Positions 42,191-51,917 of a stretch of 64,000 nucleotides of DNA are shown piece by piece. The notes beneath the pieces are model-generated. The model was not told the DNA's origin and did not search any database. It saw only the letters and a program-made list of their open reading frames with translations. Source of the stretch: CAYRNY01 sp964425755 (GTDB lineage Bacteria > Chloroflexota > Anaerolineae > Aggregatilineales > Aggregatilineaceae); NCBI GenBank assembly GCA_964425755.1, contig CAYRNY010000003.1, forward strand, positions 124,001 to 188,000. The letters are read 5' to 3'. Within the stretch, counting starts at the first letter, position 1; every line of letters starts with the position of its first letter. Position numbers and translations under genes: made by a program.

Positions 42191-43954
42191 ATGAAACGCT
42201 ATTTGCATCTCTTGATGGTCGTGGCGATCGCGTTCGGCGCGGTGGGCGTGTTCAACACTGCGCGTCCGGCTGCGGCGCAGGAAGGCCCAACCGGCACCTG
42301 GTACGGCACCTGGCCGTACGTGTTGCCCCCCGAACATCACCTGAATCATTTCTCGTCCGGTGGTCTGGATAGCAACCTCGGGAACGTGTACAAGAGCTTC
42401 GTCACGCTGCCACACGCGTTCTACATGTGGGCGGAAGCTGAATACGTCCCGTTGCTAGGCGAGTCCTGGGGCTTTTCCGACGATAGCACATACTACTGGA
42501 CCAAGATCAACCCGGAAGCGATGTGGAGCAACGGCACGCCGGTCACGGCGGATGATGTGGTTGCCACGTATCTGCTGGGGCAGATCCTGCAATGGACGCA
42601 GTTCACCTACATTGACCGGGTTGAAAAGGTCGATGACTACACTGTAAACTACTACTTCTCTGGCGAGCCGTCTTTGCTGGCCGAGCGGTTGATCCTCAAA
42701 GAATACATTGCCAGCGCGGAGACCTACGGCGAACTGGCGCAAGAGGCGCAGGAACTGATCGACAGCGGCGCTACCCCTGACGATGAAGCGTGGGCTGCCC
42801 TGGCAGATGAAATCCGCGAGTTCCGCCCCGACGAACTGATCGCGTCCGGCCCGTACACCTACAGCCTGGACGACGTGGGTGATGCCTACATGACGCTGCA
42901 CTGGCAGCCGAACAGCCTGTTCTCCGACCAGGTGAAGTTTGCTGAACTGCGCCTGTGGGCGGGTGAGACCGAAGCGACCACCCCGTTGGTGCTGAGTGGC
43001 GAGCTTGCGCACTCCACGAATGTCTATCCGCCTTCAACCCAGGAAGCGTTCGAGAATGCGGGGATCCGCCTGATCACGATCCCGCGTGGCTATGGCCCGG
43101 CGCTGCTGTTCCAGCACGATGTGTATCCGTGGAATGTCAAGGAAGTGCGCCAGGCGGCGGCGTTGGTGATCGACCGTGCGGAAAATGCGTTCCTGACGAA
43201 CGGTCTCGGCGCAACCCCGACGATCTACATGTCGGGCCTGTCCGACAGCAGCTCGGAAGTCTGGATTCCGGAAGATGTGCTGGCCGGATTGGATCGCTAT
43301 GAATTCGACCCTGACCGTGCGGCGGAATTGCTGCGCAGTGCCGGGTTTGAGAAGAACGAGGATGGCATCTGGGCTGACGCGGATGGCGTCACCATCAGCG
43401 GCGAATACAAGTTCCCAGCGGAGTTTGATGACTTCTCCGGTGCGGCGCTCAACGCGACCGACCAGATGAATGAATTCGGCTTCGACATCACGCCGCGTGC
43501 CATCCCCTGGCAGCAGTGCGCGGAAGACATCCGCAACGGCAACTTTGAGCTGTCGGTGTGGAGCTGGGCCTCCGGTACGCCGTTCCCGGCAGGACAGTTC
43601 TATGGCCCGATCCAGCGCTTTAACTCCGCGCTGCCCGCAGATCAGCCCGGCCTCAACTTCCCGATGGAATTTGAATGGGAAGGCGAGATGATCAACCTGG
43701 ACGAGATGATCAACGCGACGAGCGCGGGGTTGGACATCGAAGCGCAGAAGGAAATGTCCGGCAAGGTCGCCCAGATCATCAACGAGCTGATGCCCTACGT
43801 TCCGTTGAACTACATCGTCAGCACCGAGCCCTTCAACGAAGACTTGATCTCCGGCGGCCCGTCCGATGACGATCCGATCCTGCAGAACCCGAGTGGGTCC
43901 GACCACTTTGTGATCTACTACATCCTGACCGGCGTTCTCGGCCCGGCGGAGTAG
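42191..43954 (+). CDS. Peptide (muropeptide?) ABC transporter substrate-binding protein, family 5
   Basis: A 587-residue DppA/OppA-type binding protein. Signal peptide MKRYLHLLMVVAIAFGAVGV with cleavage near PAAA-QEG. Typical family-5 features are WSNGTPVTADDVVATY, ASGPYTYS and AADQPG-type loops near the C-terminus. No lipobox Cys is obvious, so anchoring is unclear. It heads a long rightward operon of transport and murein-recycling enzymes, so its ligand is probably a murein peptide or disaccharide-peptide (inference). GGAG lies 8 nt before the ATG. Confidence 0.88.
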   Translation: MKRYLHLLMVVAIAFGAVGVFNTARPAAAQEGPTGTWYGTWPYVLPPEHHLNHFSSGGLDSNLGNVYKSFVTLPHAFYMWAEAEYVPLLGESWGFSDDSTYYWTKINPEAMWSNGTPVTADDVVATYLLGQILQWTQFTYIDRVEKVDDYTVNYYFSGEPSLLAERLILKEYIASAETYGELAQEAQELIDSGATPDDEAWAALADEIREFRPDELIASGPYTYSLDDVGDAYMTLHWQPNSLFSDQVKFAELRLWAGETEATTPLVLSGELAHSTNVYPPSTQEAFENAGIRLITIPRGYGPALLFQHDVYPWNVKEVRQAAALVIDRAENAFLTNGLGATPTIYMSGLSDSSSEVWIPEDVLAGLDRYEFDPDRAAELLRSAGFEKNEDGIWADADGVTISGEYKFPAEFDDFSGAALNATDQMNEFGFDITPRAIPWQQCAEDIRNGNFELSVWSWASGTPFPAGQFYGPIQRFNSALPADQPGLNFPMEFEWEGEMINLDEMINATSAGLDIEAQKEMSGKVAQIINELMPYVPLNYIVSTEPFNEDLISGGPSDDDPILQNPSGSDHFVIYYILTGVLGPAE

Positions 43955-43974
43955 CGCAACGACGCAGCAGTTAC

Positions 43975-43997
43975 GGGCGGGGGCGCGTCCCCCGCCC
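43975..43997 (+). terminator. Strong hairpin between the binding-protein and permease genes
   Basis: GGGCGGGGG-CGCGT-CCCCCGCCC, 9-bp perfect stem, then AATTTATTT. It likely stabilises or partly terminates the message so that binding protein exceeds permease. Confidence 0.7.
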
Positions 43998-44088
43998 AAT
44001 TTATTTAGCGAGTTGACCTTTGAGATGTTTGAAAACACCTATTATCGCGGTTTGTTGTTTGTTTGAGAGTGCATAAAGGGAACTTCAC

Positions 44089-45198
44089 ATGGAAGCTACC
44101 TCAGCGCATGATACGTCATCCGCGCTAGCCGGCACGAGCGAACGCCGCCGGCAGCAGTCGCGGGTCCGTCGGATTATCCGCAGCGTGACGCGCAATTACA
44201 CATTTCGCGTCATAGTGCAGGGCCTTTTGACGCTGTGGGCCGTGACGACGTTTACATTCATTATGATCCGCCAGATGCCCGGCAACCCGGTCCAGATCAA
44301 AATCGACGAGCTGATGGAAAAGCGGCAGATGACGCAGTACGAAGCGCGCCGGCAGGCTGCCGGGTTGTTCAATTTCGATCCAGATCAACCGCTGCACGAA
44401 CAGTATCTTGACTACATGGGCAAGCTGTTACGGGGCGATATGGGCAAAGCGATCAGTTCGGCGGGAACGCCCGTTGCCGATCAGATCGCGCGTTACCTGC
44501 CCTGGACGCTGTTCAGCATCGGTTCGGGCCTGTTCATCAGCTTCACACTGGGCATTTTCATCGGCATGGCGATGGCCTATTGGCGCGGCGGCATTTTCGA
44601 TAACGTCATGACGGCGGTGGCCTCGATCATGTACGGCGTGCCGGATTTCGTCGTGGCGTTGTTGCTGCTCCTGGTGGCGGGCGTGCAACTGAAGTTGTTT
44701 CAGATGGCAGACGTGCTCGGTGGTGTGGGACAGGACGTTGAGCCGGGGTTCAACCTGCCTTACCTTGAGAGCATGTTCCAGCACGCGGCGCTACCGGTGA
44801 TCACGTATGTGTGGGCTACGGTCGGCGGCTGGATCCTGACAATGAAGAGCAGCACGATCTCCACGCTGGGCGAAGATTACATCACGGTCGCCAAAGCGCG
44901 CGGTCTTCCGGAACGTCGTATTCTGACGATGTACGTCGGGCGCAACGCGATGCTGCCGCTGGTCACGCGGCTGGCGATCAGCATCGGGTTTGTGGTGGGC
45001 GGCAGCGTGATCATCGAGACGATTTTCCAATACCCGGGATTGGGACGCCACCTGTGGCTGGCGGTTGGCAGCCGCGACTACACGACGATGCAGGGCATCT
45101 TCCTGGTGATCGCGTTTACGGTAGTGGTGTCCAATATTCTGGCGGATTTGTTATTCGGTGTGCTTGATCCCCGCGTGCGGGTTGGAGGCGAAGAGTGA
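44089..45198 (+). CDS. ABC transporter permease, DppB/OppB type
   Basis: A 369-residue inner-membrane permease with six helices. A long cytosolic N-terminus precedes FRVIVQGLLTLWAVTTFTFIMIRQMPGNP, the typical DppB start. The EAA loop is visible (EDYITVAKARGLPERRIL), and VIIETIFQYPGLGRHLW and DPRVRVGG close the protein as usual. It pairs with the next permease to form the channel; the two genes overlap by one base (TGATG). Confidence 0.93.
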   Translation: MEATSAHDTSSALAGTSERRRQQSRVRRIIRSVTRNYTFRVIVQGLLTLWAVTTFTFIMIRQMPGNPVQIKIDELMEKRQMTQYEARRQAAGLFNFDPDQPLHEQYLDYMGKLLRGDMGKAISSAGTPVADQIARYLPWTLFSIGSGLFISFTLGIFIGMAMAYWRGGIFDNVMTAVASIMYGVPDFVVALLLLLVAGVQLKLFQMADVLGGVGQDVEPGFNLPYLESMFQHAALPVITYVWATVGGWILTMKSSTISTLGEDYITVAKARGLPERRILTMYVGRNAMLPLVTRLAISIGFVVGGSVIIETIFQYPGLGRHLWLAVGSRDYTTMQGIFLVIAFTVVVSNILADLLFGVLDPRVRVGGEE

Positions 45199-46397
45199 TG
45201 TTAAACGCGCTCGGTTTTGGTGCTGTCGCCTCGGTTACCGGGTTGGTTATTGGCGTGCTCAGCGGTTTGCTGCCGTTGGTATTGGGCATCCGCCACCGCT
45301 ACTATCGCTCCGCGATTATTGGTTTTGTGGGGTGCGTTTTCGGCGGGTTTGCGGCGGGTATCTGGGGCGGTGCGCTGATGCTGGTCCTGATGACCGCGGT
45401 TGTGCTCTCGCATATTTACGTTGACCGCGAAGACCCGTTCACCTCGCGTGCTTCGATCGATGAAGTCGACTTTGAAGAGACGACCGGCGATTACATCATG
45501 CGCAAAATGGCGGCGCTGGGACGTACCGTGCGCGCCTCGTCGTATGCCCTGGTGCGCAATAAAGCCGGTTTCCTCGGCTTCCTGGGCCTGTTGTTCTTTT
45601 TCGCCATGACCGCATTTGGGCCGTTGTTCATCGAATACGATGGTGAACCGCATTACTACGATCGCCTGGAACCCGGCGCGCGGACTCTGTTCCAGGGGCC
45701 CTCACGCGAATTCCCGCTGGGCCTGGACTGGCAGGGCCGGGATGTGCTGTCCCACATCGTATACGGGGGCCGCACCCTGATCTTGACGTCGGTGCAGGCG
45801 GGCTTGATCACAACGGTTATTGCCGTAGTGCTGGGATCATTGGCCGGGTTGCTGGGCGGGGTTGTGGACCAGGTTCTGTCCGCAATATCCAACTTCATCC
45901 TGACCATTCCCTCATTCCCGTTATTGTTGGTGCTGGCAACAATCATGAACTTTGATAATAGTTTCTACCTTGCATTGTTGTTCGCCAGCCTGTATTGGCC
46001 TACGCTGATGCGTGCGGTCCGGGCGCAGGTGTTCAGCCTGCGCGAGCGTGACTACGTCCAGGCGGCGGTCGCGCTTGATCTTGGACTGCTGCATATCATA
46101 CTGCGCGAAGTGTTGCCGAACATGATCAGTTACATCGTGGTGAACATGATCTTCACTATTCGCGGCGCGATGTATGCGCTGGTGGGGTTGGTGTTCCTGG
46201 GCATGGTCCCGATCCGAGAGCCGGATTGGGGCGTGATGATCTATTTCGGGCGCACCAAGCAGGCGATCTTTAACCCTGCGGCGGCAAGCATGCTGCTGTC
46301 GCCGATCATCGCAATCGCGCTGTTCCAGTTATCACTGGTGTTGTTTACGCGGTCGCTCGAAGAGATCTTTAATCCGCGTCTGCGGCAAGGGCTGTAG
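45198..46397 (+). CDS. ABC transporter permease, DppC/OppC type
   Basis: A 399-residue permease, longer than usual because of an N-terminal pair of extra helices (about 5-65) before the standard part (NKAGFLGFLGLLFFFAMTAFGPLF). GLDWQGRDVLSHIVYGGR and the EAA loop REREDYV-type segment (SLRERDYVQAAVALDLG) are standard. ATG 45198 is favoured over the GTG 3 nt earlier by its GGAGG spacing. Confidence 0.92.
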   Translation: MLNALGFGAVASVTGLVIGVLSGLLPLVLGIRHRYYRSAIIGFVGCVFGGFAAGIWGGALMLVLMTAVVLSHIYVDREDPFTSRASIDEVDFEETTGDYIMRKMAALGRTVRASSYALVRNKAGFLGFLGLLFFFAMTAFGPLFIEYDGEPHYYDRLEPGARTLFQGPSREFPLGLDWQGRDVLSHIVYGGRTLILTSVQAGLITTVIAVVLGSLAGLLGGVVDQVLSAISNFILTIPSFPLLLVLATIMNFDNSFYLALLFASLYWPTLMRAVRAQVFSLRERDYVQAAVALDLGLLHIILREVLPNMISYIVVNMIFTIRGAMYALVGLVFLGMVPIREPDWGVMIYFGRTKQAIFNPAAASMLLSPIIAIALFQLSLVLFTRSLEEIFNPRLRQGL

Positions 46398-46406
46398 GAG
46401 ACAGAC

Positions 46407-47426
46407 ATGTTTCAGAATGATGTTGTGCTGAGCGTGCGTGATCTGACGGCCAGCTACCTGACGCAGCGCGGCCCACTGACCGCCGTTAGCGACGTGTCGT
46501 TTGACCTGCATCGCGGCGAAACGCTCGCGTTGATGGGGGAAAGCGGCTGTGGCAAATCGACGTTGAATCTTGCCTTGATGCGCCTGCTGCCAAACAATGC
46601 CACGATCCACAGTGGCACGATCCATTACACGCGCCGCGATGGGAAAGTCATCGATGTGTTGAAGCTGAACCAGCGCCGGTTGCGCGCGTTCCGCTGGAGC
46701 GAGTGTTCGATGGTGTTTCAGGGTGCTCTGAACTCGTTGAACCCCGTGATTCGCGTGCGCGACATGTTCTACGACACCGCGCGTGCGCACGGCGAAACCA
46801 ACGACCACAAGGTCCGCGAGCGGGCGCTGGAGTTGTTCCGCAAGGTGCGGCTGGAACCACGGCGCGTGTTCAACGCCTATCCCCACGAGCTGAGCGGCGG
46901 GATGCGGCAGCGCGTGTTGATCGCGCTGGGGCTATTGCTTGATCCGCAGGTTGTCATTCTGGATGAGCCGACGACGGCGGTCGACATCCTGACGCAGCGT
47001 ACGATCATTGACGTGCTGATGACGCTGCGCGATGAATTGGGGTTCAGCATCATCTTCATCAGTCATGACCTGTCGGTCGCGGCGGAGATGGCGGACACGG
47101 TCGCGACGATGTACGCGGGAGAGCTGGTTGAGATCGGCCCGGTCAACGAGATGTTTTACCGTCCGCGTCACGCTTATACGCTAGGCTTGCTGGAAGCGAT
47201 CCCCCGTTTGAGCGTCGGTGCAGAGGAGTTACACAGCATCCCCGGCAGCCCGCCTGACCTGGTCGATCCACCACCGGGCTGCAAATTTCACATCCGCTGC
47301 CCGTTTGCCGTTGAGCAGTGTAAAACGACCATCCCCCCGTTTGAACAGGTCGGTGAGGGGCATTGGGCGGCGTGTTATGAGGCGGAACGTGTTTTGGAAC
47401 GAGCTAAAGAGACGGTTTTGTCATGA
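46407..47426 (+). CDS. ABC transporter ATP-binding protein, DppD/OppD type
   Basis: A 339-residue ATPase: Walker A GESGCGKST, signature LSGGMRQR, Walker B VVILDEPTTAVD, H-loop FISHDLSV. The C-terminal oligopeptide-transporter extension has the Cys-rich PPGCKFHIRCPFAVEQCK motif, a likely iron-sulfur site in this family. Starts 9 nt after the permease gene and overlaps the next ATPase by 4 nt. Confidence 0.95.
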   Translation: MFQNDVVLSVRDLTASYLTQRGPLTAVSDVSFDLHRGETLALMGESGCGKSTLNLALMRLLPNNATIHSGTIHYTRRDGKVIDVLKLNQRRLRAFRWSECSMVFQGALNSLNPVIRVRDMFYDTARAHGETNDHKVRERALELFRKVRLEPRRVFNAYPHELSGGMRQRVLIALGLLLDPQVVILDEPTTAVDILTQRTIIDVLMTLRDELGFSIIFISHDLSVAAEMADTVATMYAGELVEIGPVNEMFYRPRHAYTLGLLEAIPRLSVGAEELHSIPGSPPDLVDPPPGCKFHIRCPFAVEQCKTTIPPFEQVGEGHWAACYEAERVLERAKETVLS

Positions 47427-48475
47427 GTACACCATTGGTTGAATTACGGCATGTTCACCGGTCGTTCCGGCAGGGCCGCAAGATGATTCCGGTACTGCAG
47501 GATATCAACCTCGCCGTGCAGCCGAACGAGATTCTGTGTCTGGTGGGCGAGAGCGGTTGCGGCAAGACCACCACCGGCAAGATCATCGCAGGGTTGCTCG
47601 CCGAGTCCGATGGAGAGGTGTTGTATAAGGGGCAGCCGATGCGAGGATATCGCGGCAAGGATCGTGCAGCGGTGCGGCGCGCGTTGCAGATCGTGCACCA
47701 GGACCCGTTCGCATCGCTCAATCCTTCGCACACCATCGGCCAGATCCTTAGCTATCCCCTGAAGCGGCATCGTATGGTTAGCGGTCGTGCGGCACTGCGG
47801 CGGCGCATCTGGGAGTTGCTGACGCTGGTTGACCTGACGCCGCCCGGCGACGTGGTGAACAAATTCCCGCACCAACTTAGCGGCGGGCAGCGCCAGCGTG
47901 TGAGCATCGCGCGGGCGTTGACGGTCGATCCGAAACTGATCGTGGCTGACGAGGCGGTGAGCATGGTCGATGTGAGCATCCGCGTGAGCTTGCTGAAGAT
48001 GCTCCACGATCTGCGCGACAAGCTCAACGTCGCGATCATCTTCATCACACACGATCTCGCGCTGGCGAAGTATTTCGCGTGGGAAGGGCGTATCGCGGTG
48101 ATGTACCTGGGGCGCGTGGTTGAGCTTGGCCCAACCCCGCAAGTGATCGCCAATCCGGCGCATCCCTACACGCGCGCCTTGATCTCCGCGATCCCGGAAG
48201 CTGACCCGGAACTGACGCGCAGCAAAGAGCGCATGCAGCTTCGCAGCGAGGATATCCCCAGCCTGACCGAGATCCCGTCCGGTTGTGCGTTTCACCCGCG
48301 CTGCCCGTTTTTCGTGCCGGGGATATGTGATGCGAGCATGCCGCCGCTGGAGCGTGTGCCTGGCTTTGAACAACGTGTGGCATGCGCGCCGCTGGCGAAT
48401 GGCACAGGGCTGCAAGAATATCGGCCACAGCCGGTAATGCCCGACACGGAAAGGATCGCGCTGGCCGATGGATGA
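47423..48475 (+). CDS. ABC transporter ATP-binding protein, DppF/OppF type
   Basis: A 350-residue ATPase: Walker A GESGCGKTT, QDPFASLNPSHTIG as in DppF, signature LSGGQRQRV, FITHDLAL. Walker B reads LIVADEAVSMVD, with the usual E-P replaced by E-A. The C-terminal cysteines are in PSGCAFHPRCPFFVPGICD. With the previous gene it energises the peptide transporter. It overlaps the following small gene by 8 nt. Confidence 0.95.
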   Translation: MSTPLVELRHVHRSFRQGRKMIPVLQDINLAVQPNEILCLVGESGCGKTTTGKIIAGLLAESDGEVLYKGQPMRGYRGKDRAAVRRALQIVHQDPFASLNPSHTIGQILSYPLKRHRMVSGRAALRRRIWELLTLVDLTPPGDVVNKFPHQLSGGQRQRVSIARALTVDPKLIVADEAVSMVDVSIRVSLLKMLHDLRDKLNVAIIFITHDLALAKYFAWEGRIAVMYLGRVVELGPTPQVIANPAHPYTRALISAIPEADPELTRSKERMQLRSEDIPSLTEIPSGCAFHPRCPFFVPGICDASMPPLERVPGFEQRVACAPLANGTGLQEYRPQPVMPDTERIALADG

Positions 48476-48656
48476 TCAGCGCCGCGAAGCACTGCAAGCG
48501 TTTTTTCGCATCGGCATTTTCATCGGCGTGACGGGATTGGTACTGGCGCTGCTGCACCCGGCAGACAGCCCGGAGTTTGTGGTCAGTGTGTGCAGCGCGA
48601 TGATGGGCGGTCTGTTGATGGTAGGGGTAGCGATTATGGTTCGGTTGTCGCGGTGA
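48468..48656 (+). CDS. Small two-helix membrane protein
   Basis: A 62-residue protein with two hydrophobic helices (about 13-27 and 40-58) and basic ends (MDDQRREALQ; VRLSR). No family recognised. It overlaps the ATPase gene and lies 11 nt before the NlpC/P60 gene, so it is translated with them. Codon use and operon overlap support a real gene; it could be an accessory subunit of the transporter. Confidence 0.55.
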   Translation: MDDQRREALQAFFRIGIFIGVTGLVLALLHPADSPEFVVSVCSAMMGGLLMVGVAIMVRLSR

Positions 48657-48667
48657 AGAGGACAGTT

Positions 48668-49921
48668 ATGGGAACATCAATTGATGCTGGCGTTATGACG
48701 GAACTCCCGCCCAATGTGCTGCCGGCGATGTTACGCGCCGGGTTCTGGCTGGACGGCATGCCGTCCGCCGACGAACTGCTGCTGTCGGATGAGGCGCTGC
48801 GGGCGTTCAATGCGCGCGTGCCCGACCTGATCGGCATCCCGGCGCTCGGTGAACTGCCCGACGCATTCAGCGCCGGGGATGTGCGCGCGACGATCGCGCA
48901 GTACGAACGCCCTGCGAAGATACGCTACGGACTCGATGGCGAGCCGTTGTCTGGCGCATACTTCGACGCGTTAATTGCGAACGCCACGCCCGACCTGCCT
49001 GAACAGGTGCCGGTACGGTTTGGGCTGACTGTGCGGCGTACCGATCTGCGTGCCTTCCCGACGGCGGATGTCATCACGTCGCAGCCTTACGACTTCGCCT
49101 TTGATCGTATTCAAGAAGCAGCGGTTGATGTGGGCAAGCCGGTGGCGGTGCTCGCCACTTCGCGCGATGGGCGCTGGTATTTCGGGCTGACGCCGCATTA
49201 CTGGGGCTGGCTGCGCGTTGAGGATGTGGCGCTTGGCCTGCGGGAGCAGGTCATGGCATATGCGGAGGCCGATCCCTATCTGATGGTAACTGGTTCACGC
49301 GGGCTGGTCGCCTGTGTCGGGGGCGGCATCACGCCGCAGATGGGCACGCGCCTGCCGCTGCGCGAGGATACCGGGACGGCGTATCGCGTCGCAGTTCCGA
49401 TGCGGACACCGGCGGGCACACTGGTGTTTGTGGACGGGTGGGCCGCCAGGCAAGAGTCGACCTTCGCACGCGGTGCGCTGCCGCTGACCCGGCGCACGCT
49501 GTTTGAACAGGCGTTCAAGCTGTTGGGCGAAGTCTATTCATGGGGCGGTTCGCGGCTCGGCATCTTCGGGCGCGACTGTTCGCGGCTGGTGCAGGATGTT
49601 TATGCAACCGCCGGGGTCGCGCTACCGCGTAACGGTGACCAACAGGGGCGGGTATGCCACGAGGTCGTCGCTTTCACGGACACCATGTCCGCGGCGGAAC
49701 GCACTGCCGCGCTGGTTGAGCGCGTGCCGCCGGGCGCGATTCTGGTGCTGCCGGGACACGTCATGTTGTACCTGGGCGCGGTCGATGGTGTGCCGTTTGC
49801 GCTCCATGACACCAGTTCGAGCGGTTACAACGGGGTGATCGTATCCGATCTGTCGCTGGGCGAAGCCGGGCCAAATAGATCGCTGCTGCAACGCTTGACG
49901 CACGCAGTCACGGTTGGTTAA
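48668..49921 (+). CDS. Cytosolic SH3b-NlpC/P60 endopeptidase, probable gamma-D-Glu-diamino-acid peptidase
   Basis: A 417-residue protein with no signal peptide. Residues about 110-265 are tandem SH3b-like domains (VRRTDLRAFPTADVIT is typical of the SH3b1 type). Residues 276-417 are NlpC/P60 with Cys304 (GRDCSRLVQDVY), His364 (LPGHVMLYLG) and His380 (FALHD). This layout is that of YkfC-like enzymes, which cut L-Ala-gamma-D-Glu from the diamino acid in free murein peptides. Cytosolic location next to a peptide importer and an Ala-Glu epimerase fits this role. ATG 48668 follows GAGG by 6 nt. Confidence 0.88.
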   Translation: MGTSIDAGVMTELPPNVLPAMLRAGFWLDGMPSADELLLSDEALRAFNARVPDLIGIPALGELPDAFSAGDVRATIAQYERPAKIRYGLDGEPLSGAYFDALIANATPDLPEQVPVRFGLTVRRTDLRAFPTADVITSQPYDFAFDRIQEAAVDVGKPVAVLATSRDGRWYFGLTPHYWGWLRVEDVALGLREQVMAYAEADPYLMVTGSRGLVACVGGGITPQMGTRLPLREDTGTAYRVAVPMRTPAGTLVFVDGWAARQESTFARGALPLTRRTLFEQAFKLLGEVYSWGGSRLGIFGRDCSRLVQDVYATAGVALPRNGDQQGRVCHEVVAFTDTMSAAERTAALVERVPPGAILVLPGHVMLYLGAVDGVPFALHDTSSSGYNGVIVSDLSLGEAGPNRSLLQRLTHAVTVG

Positions 49922-49956
49922 GCGCGGGTTGTTGCTTTTAGAGAAGGTCTGGAAGC

Positions 49957-50691
49957 ATGGCAAAGCATGATTCTCCGGTGCCACTGTATGTGCAGATCAA
50001 GGAATACCTGCGTCGTAACATCCAGTCCGGGGTGTTTGAGGTAAACGAACGGATTCCATCTGAGCGCCAGTTGGCCGAGCAGTTCAACGTCAATCGTTTG
50101 ACCGTCAGCAAAGCGATCGATGACCTGGTGCAGGATGGTCTGGTCTACACGCAGGTGGGTAAGGGGACGTATGTCGCCCCGACCAAGATCGATCAAACGC
50201 TTCAATCGCTAACCAGCTTCACCCAGGATATGACCGGGCGCGGCAAAATGGCGTCCAGCCGTGTGCTGTACCAGGGCATCGAGCCGGCATCTGAGGACGT
50301 CGCGAAAGCCCTATCGATCTTGCCGGGAACGGAGATCATCGCGCTGCATCGCTTGCGGCTGGCGGACGGCCAGTTGATCGCGCTGGAGCGCTCGCACATC
50401 ATCCATGCTTTGTGTCCCGATCTGCTGCACGGGCGGGATTTTAGCCGGTTATCGCTCTATCGCGTGCTGCGGGAAGACTACCACATTCGCCTGACCTATG
50501 CGCACCAGACGATCGAGGCGTGTGTTGCCGACGGTGACGAACTCAACGCGCTGGAAGCTGATCCTTGCACGCCGATCTTGCGCATCGTGCGCGTTACTTT
50601 TGACGACAACGACCAGGCTGTCGAATACGTGCGATCATCCTATCGCGGCGATCGCTACAAGTTCTATACCGTGTTGCAGCAGGCAGAGTGA
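49957..50691 (+). CDS. GntR-family (HutC/UTRA) transcriptional regulator
   Basis: A 244-residue regulator: winged helix at residues 5-75 (PLYVQIKEYLRRNIQSG, PSERQLAEQFNVNRLTVSKA, VGKGTYVAP), then a UTRA ligand domain (about 95-240). HutC-subgroup members DasR, NagR/YvoA and MurR-like repressors sense amino-sugar phosphates. It lies inside the salvage operon, 35 nt after the endopeptidase gene, and DasR-like sites lie at the operon promoter and at the nagZ promoter. It is probably a repressor released by GlcNAc-6-P or MurNAc-6-P (inference). Confidence 0.93.
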   Translation: MAKHDSPVPLYVQIKEYLRRNIQSGVFEVNERIPSERQLAEQFNVNRLTVSKAIDDLVQDGLVYTQVGKGTYVAPTKIDQTLQSLTSFTQDMTGRGKMASSRVLYQGIEPASEDVAKALSILPGTEIIALHRLRLADGQLIALERSHIIHALCPDLLHGRDFSRLSLYRVLREDYHIRLTYAHQTIEACVADGDELNALEADPCTPILRIVRVTFDDNDQAVEYVRSSYRGDRYKFYTVLQQAE

Positions 50692-50701
50692 GGAAGAGCA
50701 G

Positions 50702-51901
50702 ATGCTGGTAAAAACCGGGCTGGAAGTGCTGCGCGACGATGGTTTTCGCGCACTGGCAGGACAGCGCGTTGGCCTGATGACCAATCCGAGCGCGGTTGAT
50801 GCGCAGTTGCACAGCGCTTATGCGATTTTGACCCGCTCACCTGAGGTCCGCGTGACGGCGTTGTTTGGCCCGGAACATGGCTTCGCAGGGGATGCGCCGG
50901 ACGCTGAACACGTCGCCACCGCCACCGATCCACGCACCGGGTTACCGGTGTTCAGCCTATACGGTGCAAACTTGCGCCCCACGCCGGAGCAGTTGGAACA
51001 CGTCGACGTGCTGGTGTGTGATATCCAGGATATCGGTGTGCGCTACTATACGTACCTCTGGACCGTGTCGCACATTCTCGAGGCGGCGGGCGCGCATGGC
51101 GTCCCGGTGGTAATCCTGGATCGTCCGAATCCGCTGGGAGGCGCGGCGATCGAAGGGCCGCTGCTCGATATGCATGTGTCGTCGTTTGTGGGGCGTTTCC
51201 CGATCCCGGTGCGGCACGGCCTGACATTGGGTGAGCTGGCGCAGATGATCAATGCGACGTGGAACCCCACCCCTGCCGATCTGACCGTGATCCCGTGCTT
51301 GGGTTGGCAGCGAGATATGCGCTGGGATGCTACAGCACTGCCCTGGGTGCCGCCGTCGCCGAACATGCCGCAACTCAACACGCTGGCACACTATCCCGGC
51401 TCGTGCCTGGTCGAAGGGACGCAACTCTCTGAGGGGCGCGGCACGGCGTTGCCGTTTGAGATCGTTGGCGCGCCCTGGATCGACGGCCTGGCGCTCGCAG
51501 ATCGGCTTAATGCCGCTGGGTGGGCGGCGGCTATGGGGGCCGGGTTCCGCGCGTGCAGCTTCCGGCCCACGGCGAGCAAATGGGCGGGACAGACCTGCCA
51601 CGGCGTGCAGGTCCACATCCTCGACCCAGTGCTTTGGCGACCGCTTGAGATATGGTTGGGCGTGTTGATCACGATCCGCGCGTTGTATCCCGAACGCTTC
51701 GAGTGGTTACCGGTGGACCGGGAGTCCGGCGTGCAGCACTTCGACCGCTTGATCGGTGGGCGCTGGGTGCGCCGCCAGATCGAAGCGGACGTTCGGGCGG
51801 GGAAGGACGTGCAGGCGATCCTGGCGCAGTTGGCAGCGGAATGGGTTGAGGACTGCCACGCGTTTGAACTCCAGCGCCGCGCGTATCTGCTTTACCAGTA
51901 A
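50702..51901 (+). CDS. namZ: Exo-beta-N-acetylmuramidase NamZ (DUF1343, GH171)
   Basis: A 399-residue DUF1343 protein, the family of B. subtilis NamZ, which removes MurNAc from the non-reducing end of murein fragments. Family blocks: VGLMTNPSAVD, FGPEHGFAGDAPDAEHV, DIQDIGVRYYTYLWT, ILDRPNPLGG, RHGLTLGELA, EGTQLSEGRGT and FRPTASKWAGQTCHGV. There is no signal peptide, so it acts on imported fragments, unlike secreted relatives. AGGA precedes the ATG by 7 nt, and it starts 10 nt after the regulator gene. Confidence 0.93.
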   Translation: MLVKTGLEVLRDDGFRALAGQRVGLMTNPSAVDAQLHSAYAILTRSPEVRVTALFGPEHGFAGDAPDAEHVATATDPRTGLPVFSLYGANLRPTPEQLEHVDVLVCDIQDIGVRYYTYLWTVSHILEAAGAHGVPVVILDRPNPLGGAAIEGPLLDMHVSSFVGRFPIPVRHGLTLGELAQMINATWNPTPADLTVIPCLGWQRDMRWDATALPWVPPSPNMPQLNTLAHYPGSCLVEGTQLSEGRGTALPFEIVGAPWIDGLALADRLNAAGWAAAMGAGFRACSFRPTASKWAGQTCHGVQVHILDPVLWRPLEIWLGVLITIRALYPERFEWLPVDRESGVQHFDRLIGGRWVRRQIEADVRAGKDVQAILAQLAAEWVEDCHAFELQRRAYLLYQ

Positions 51902-51917
51902 GGCAAAGGATTGTTTT

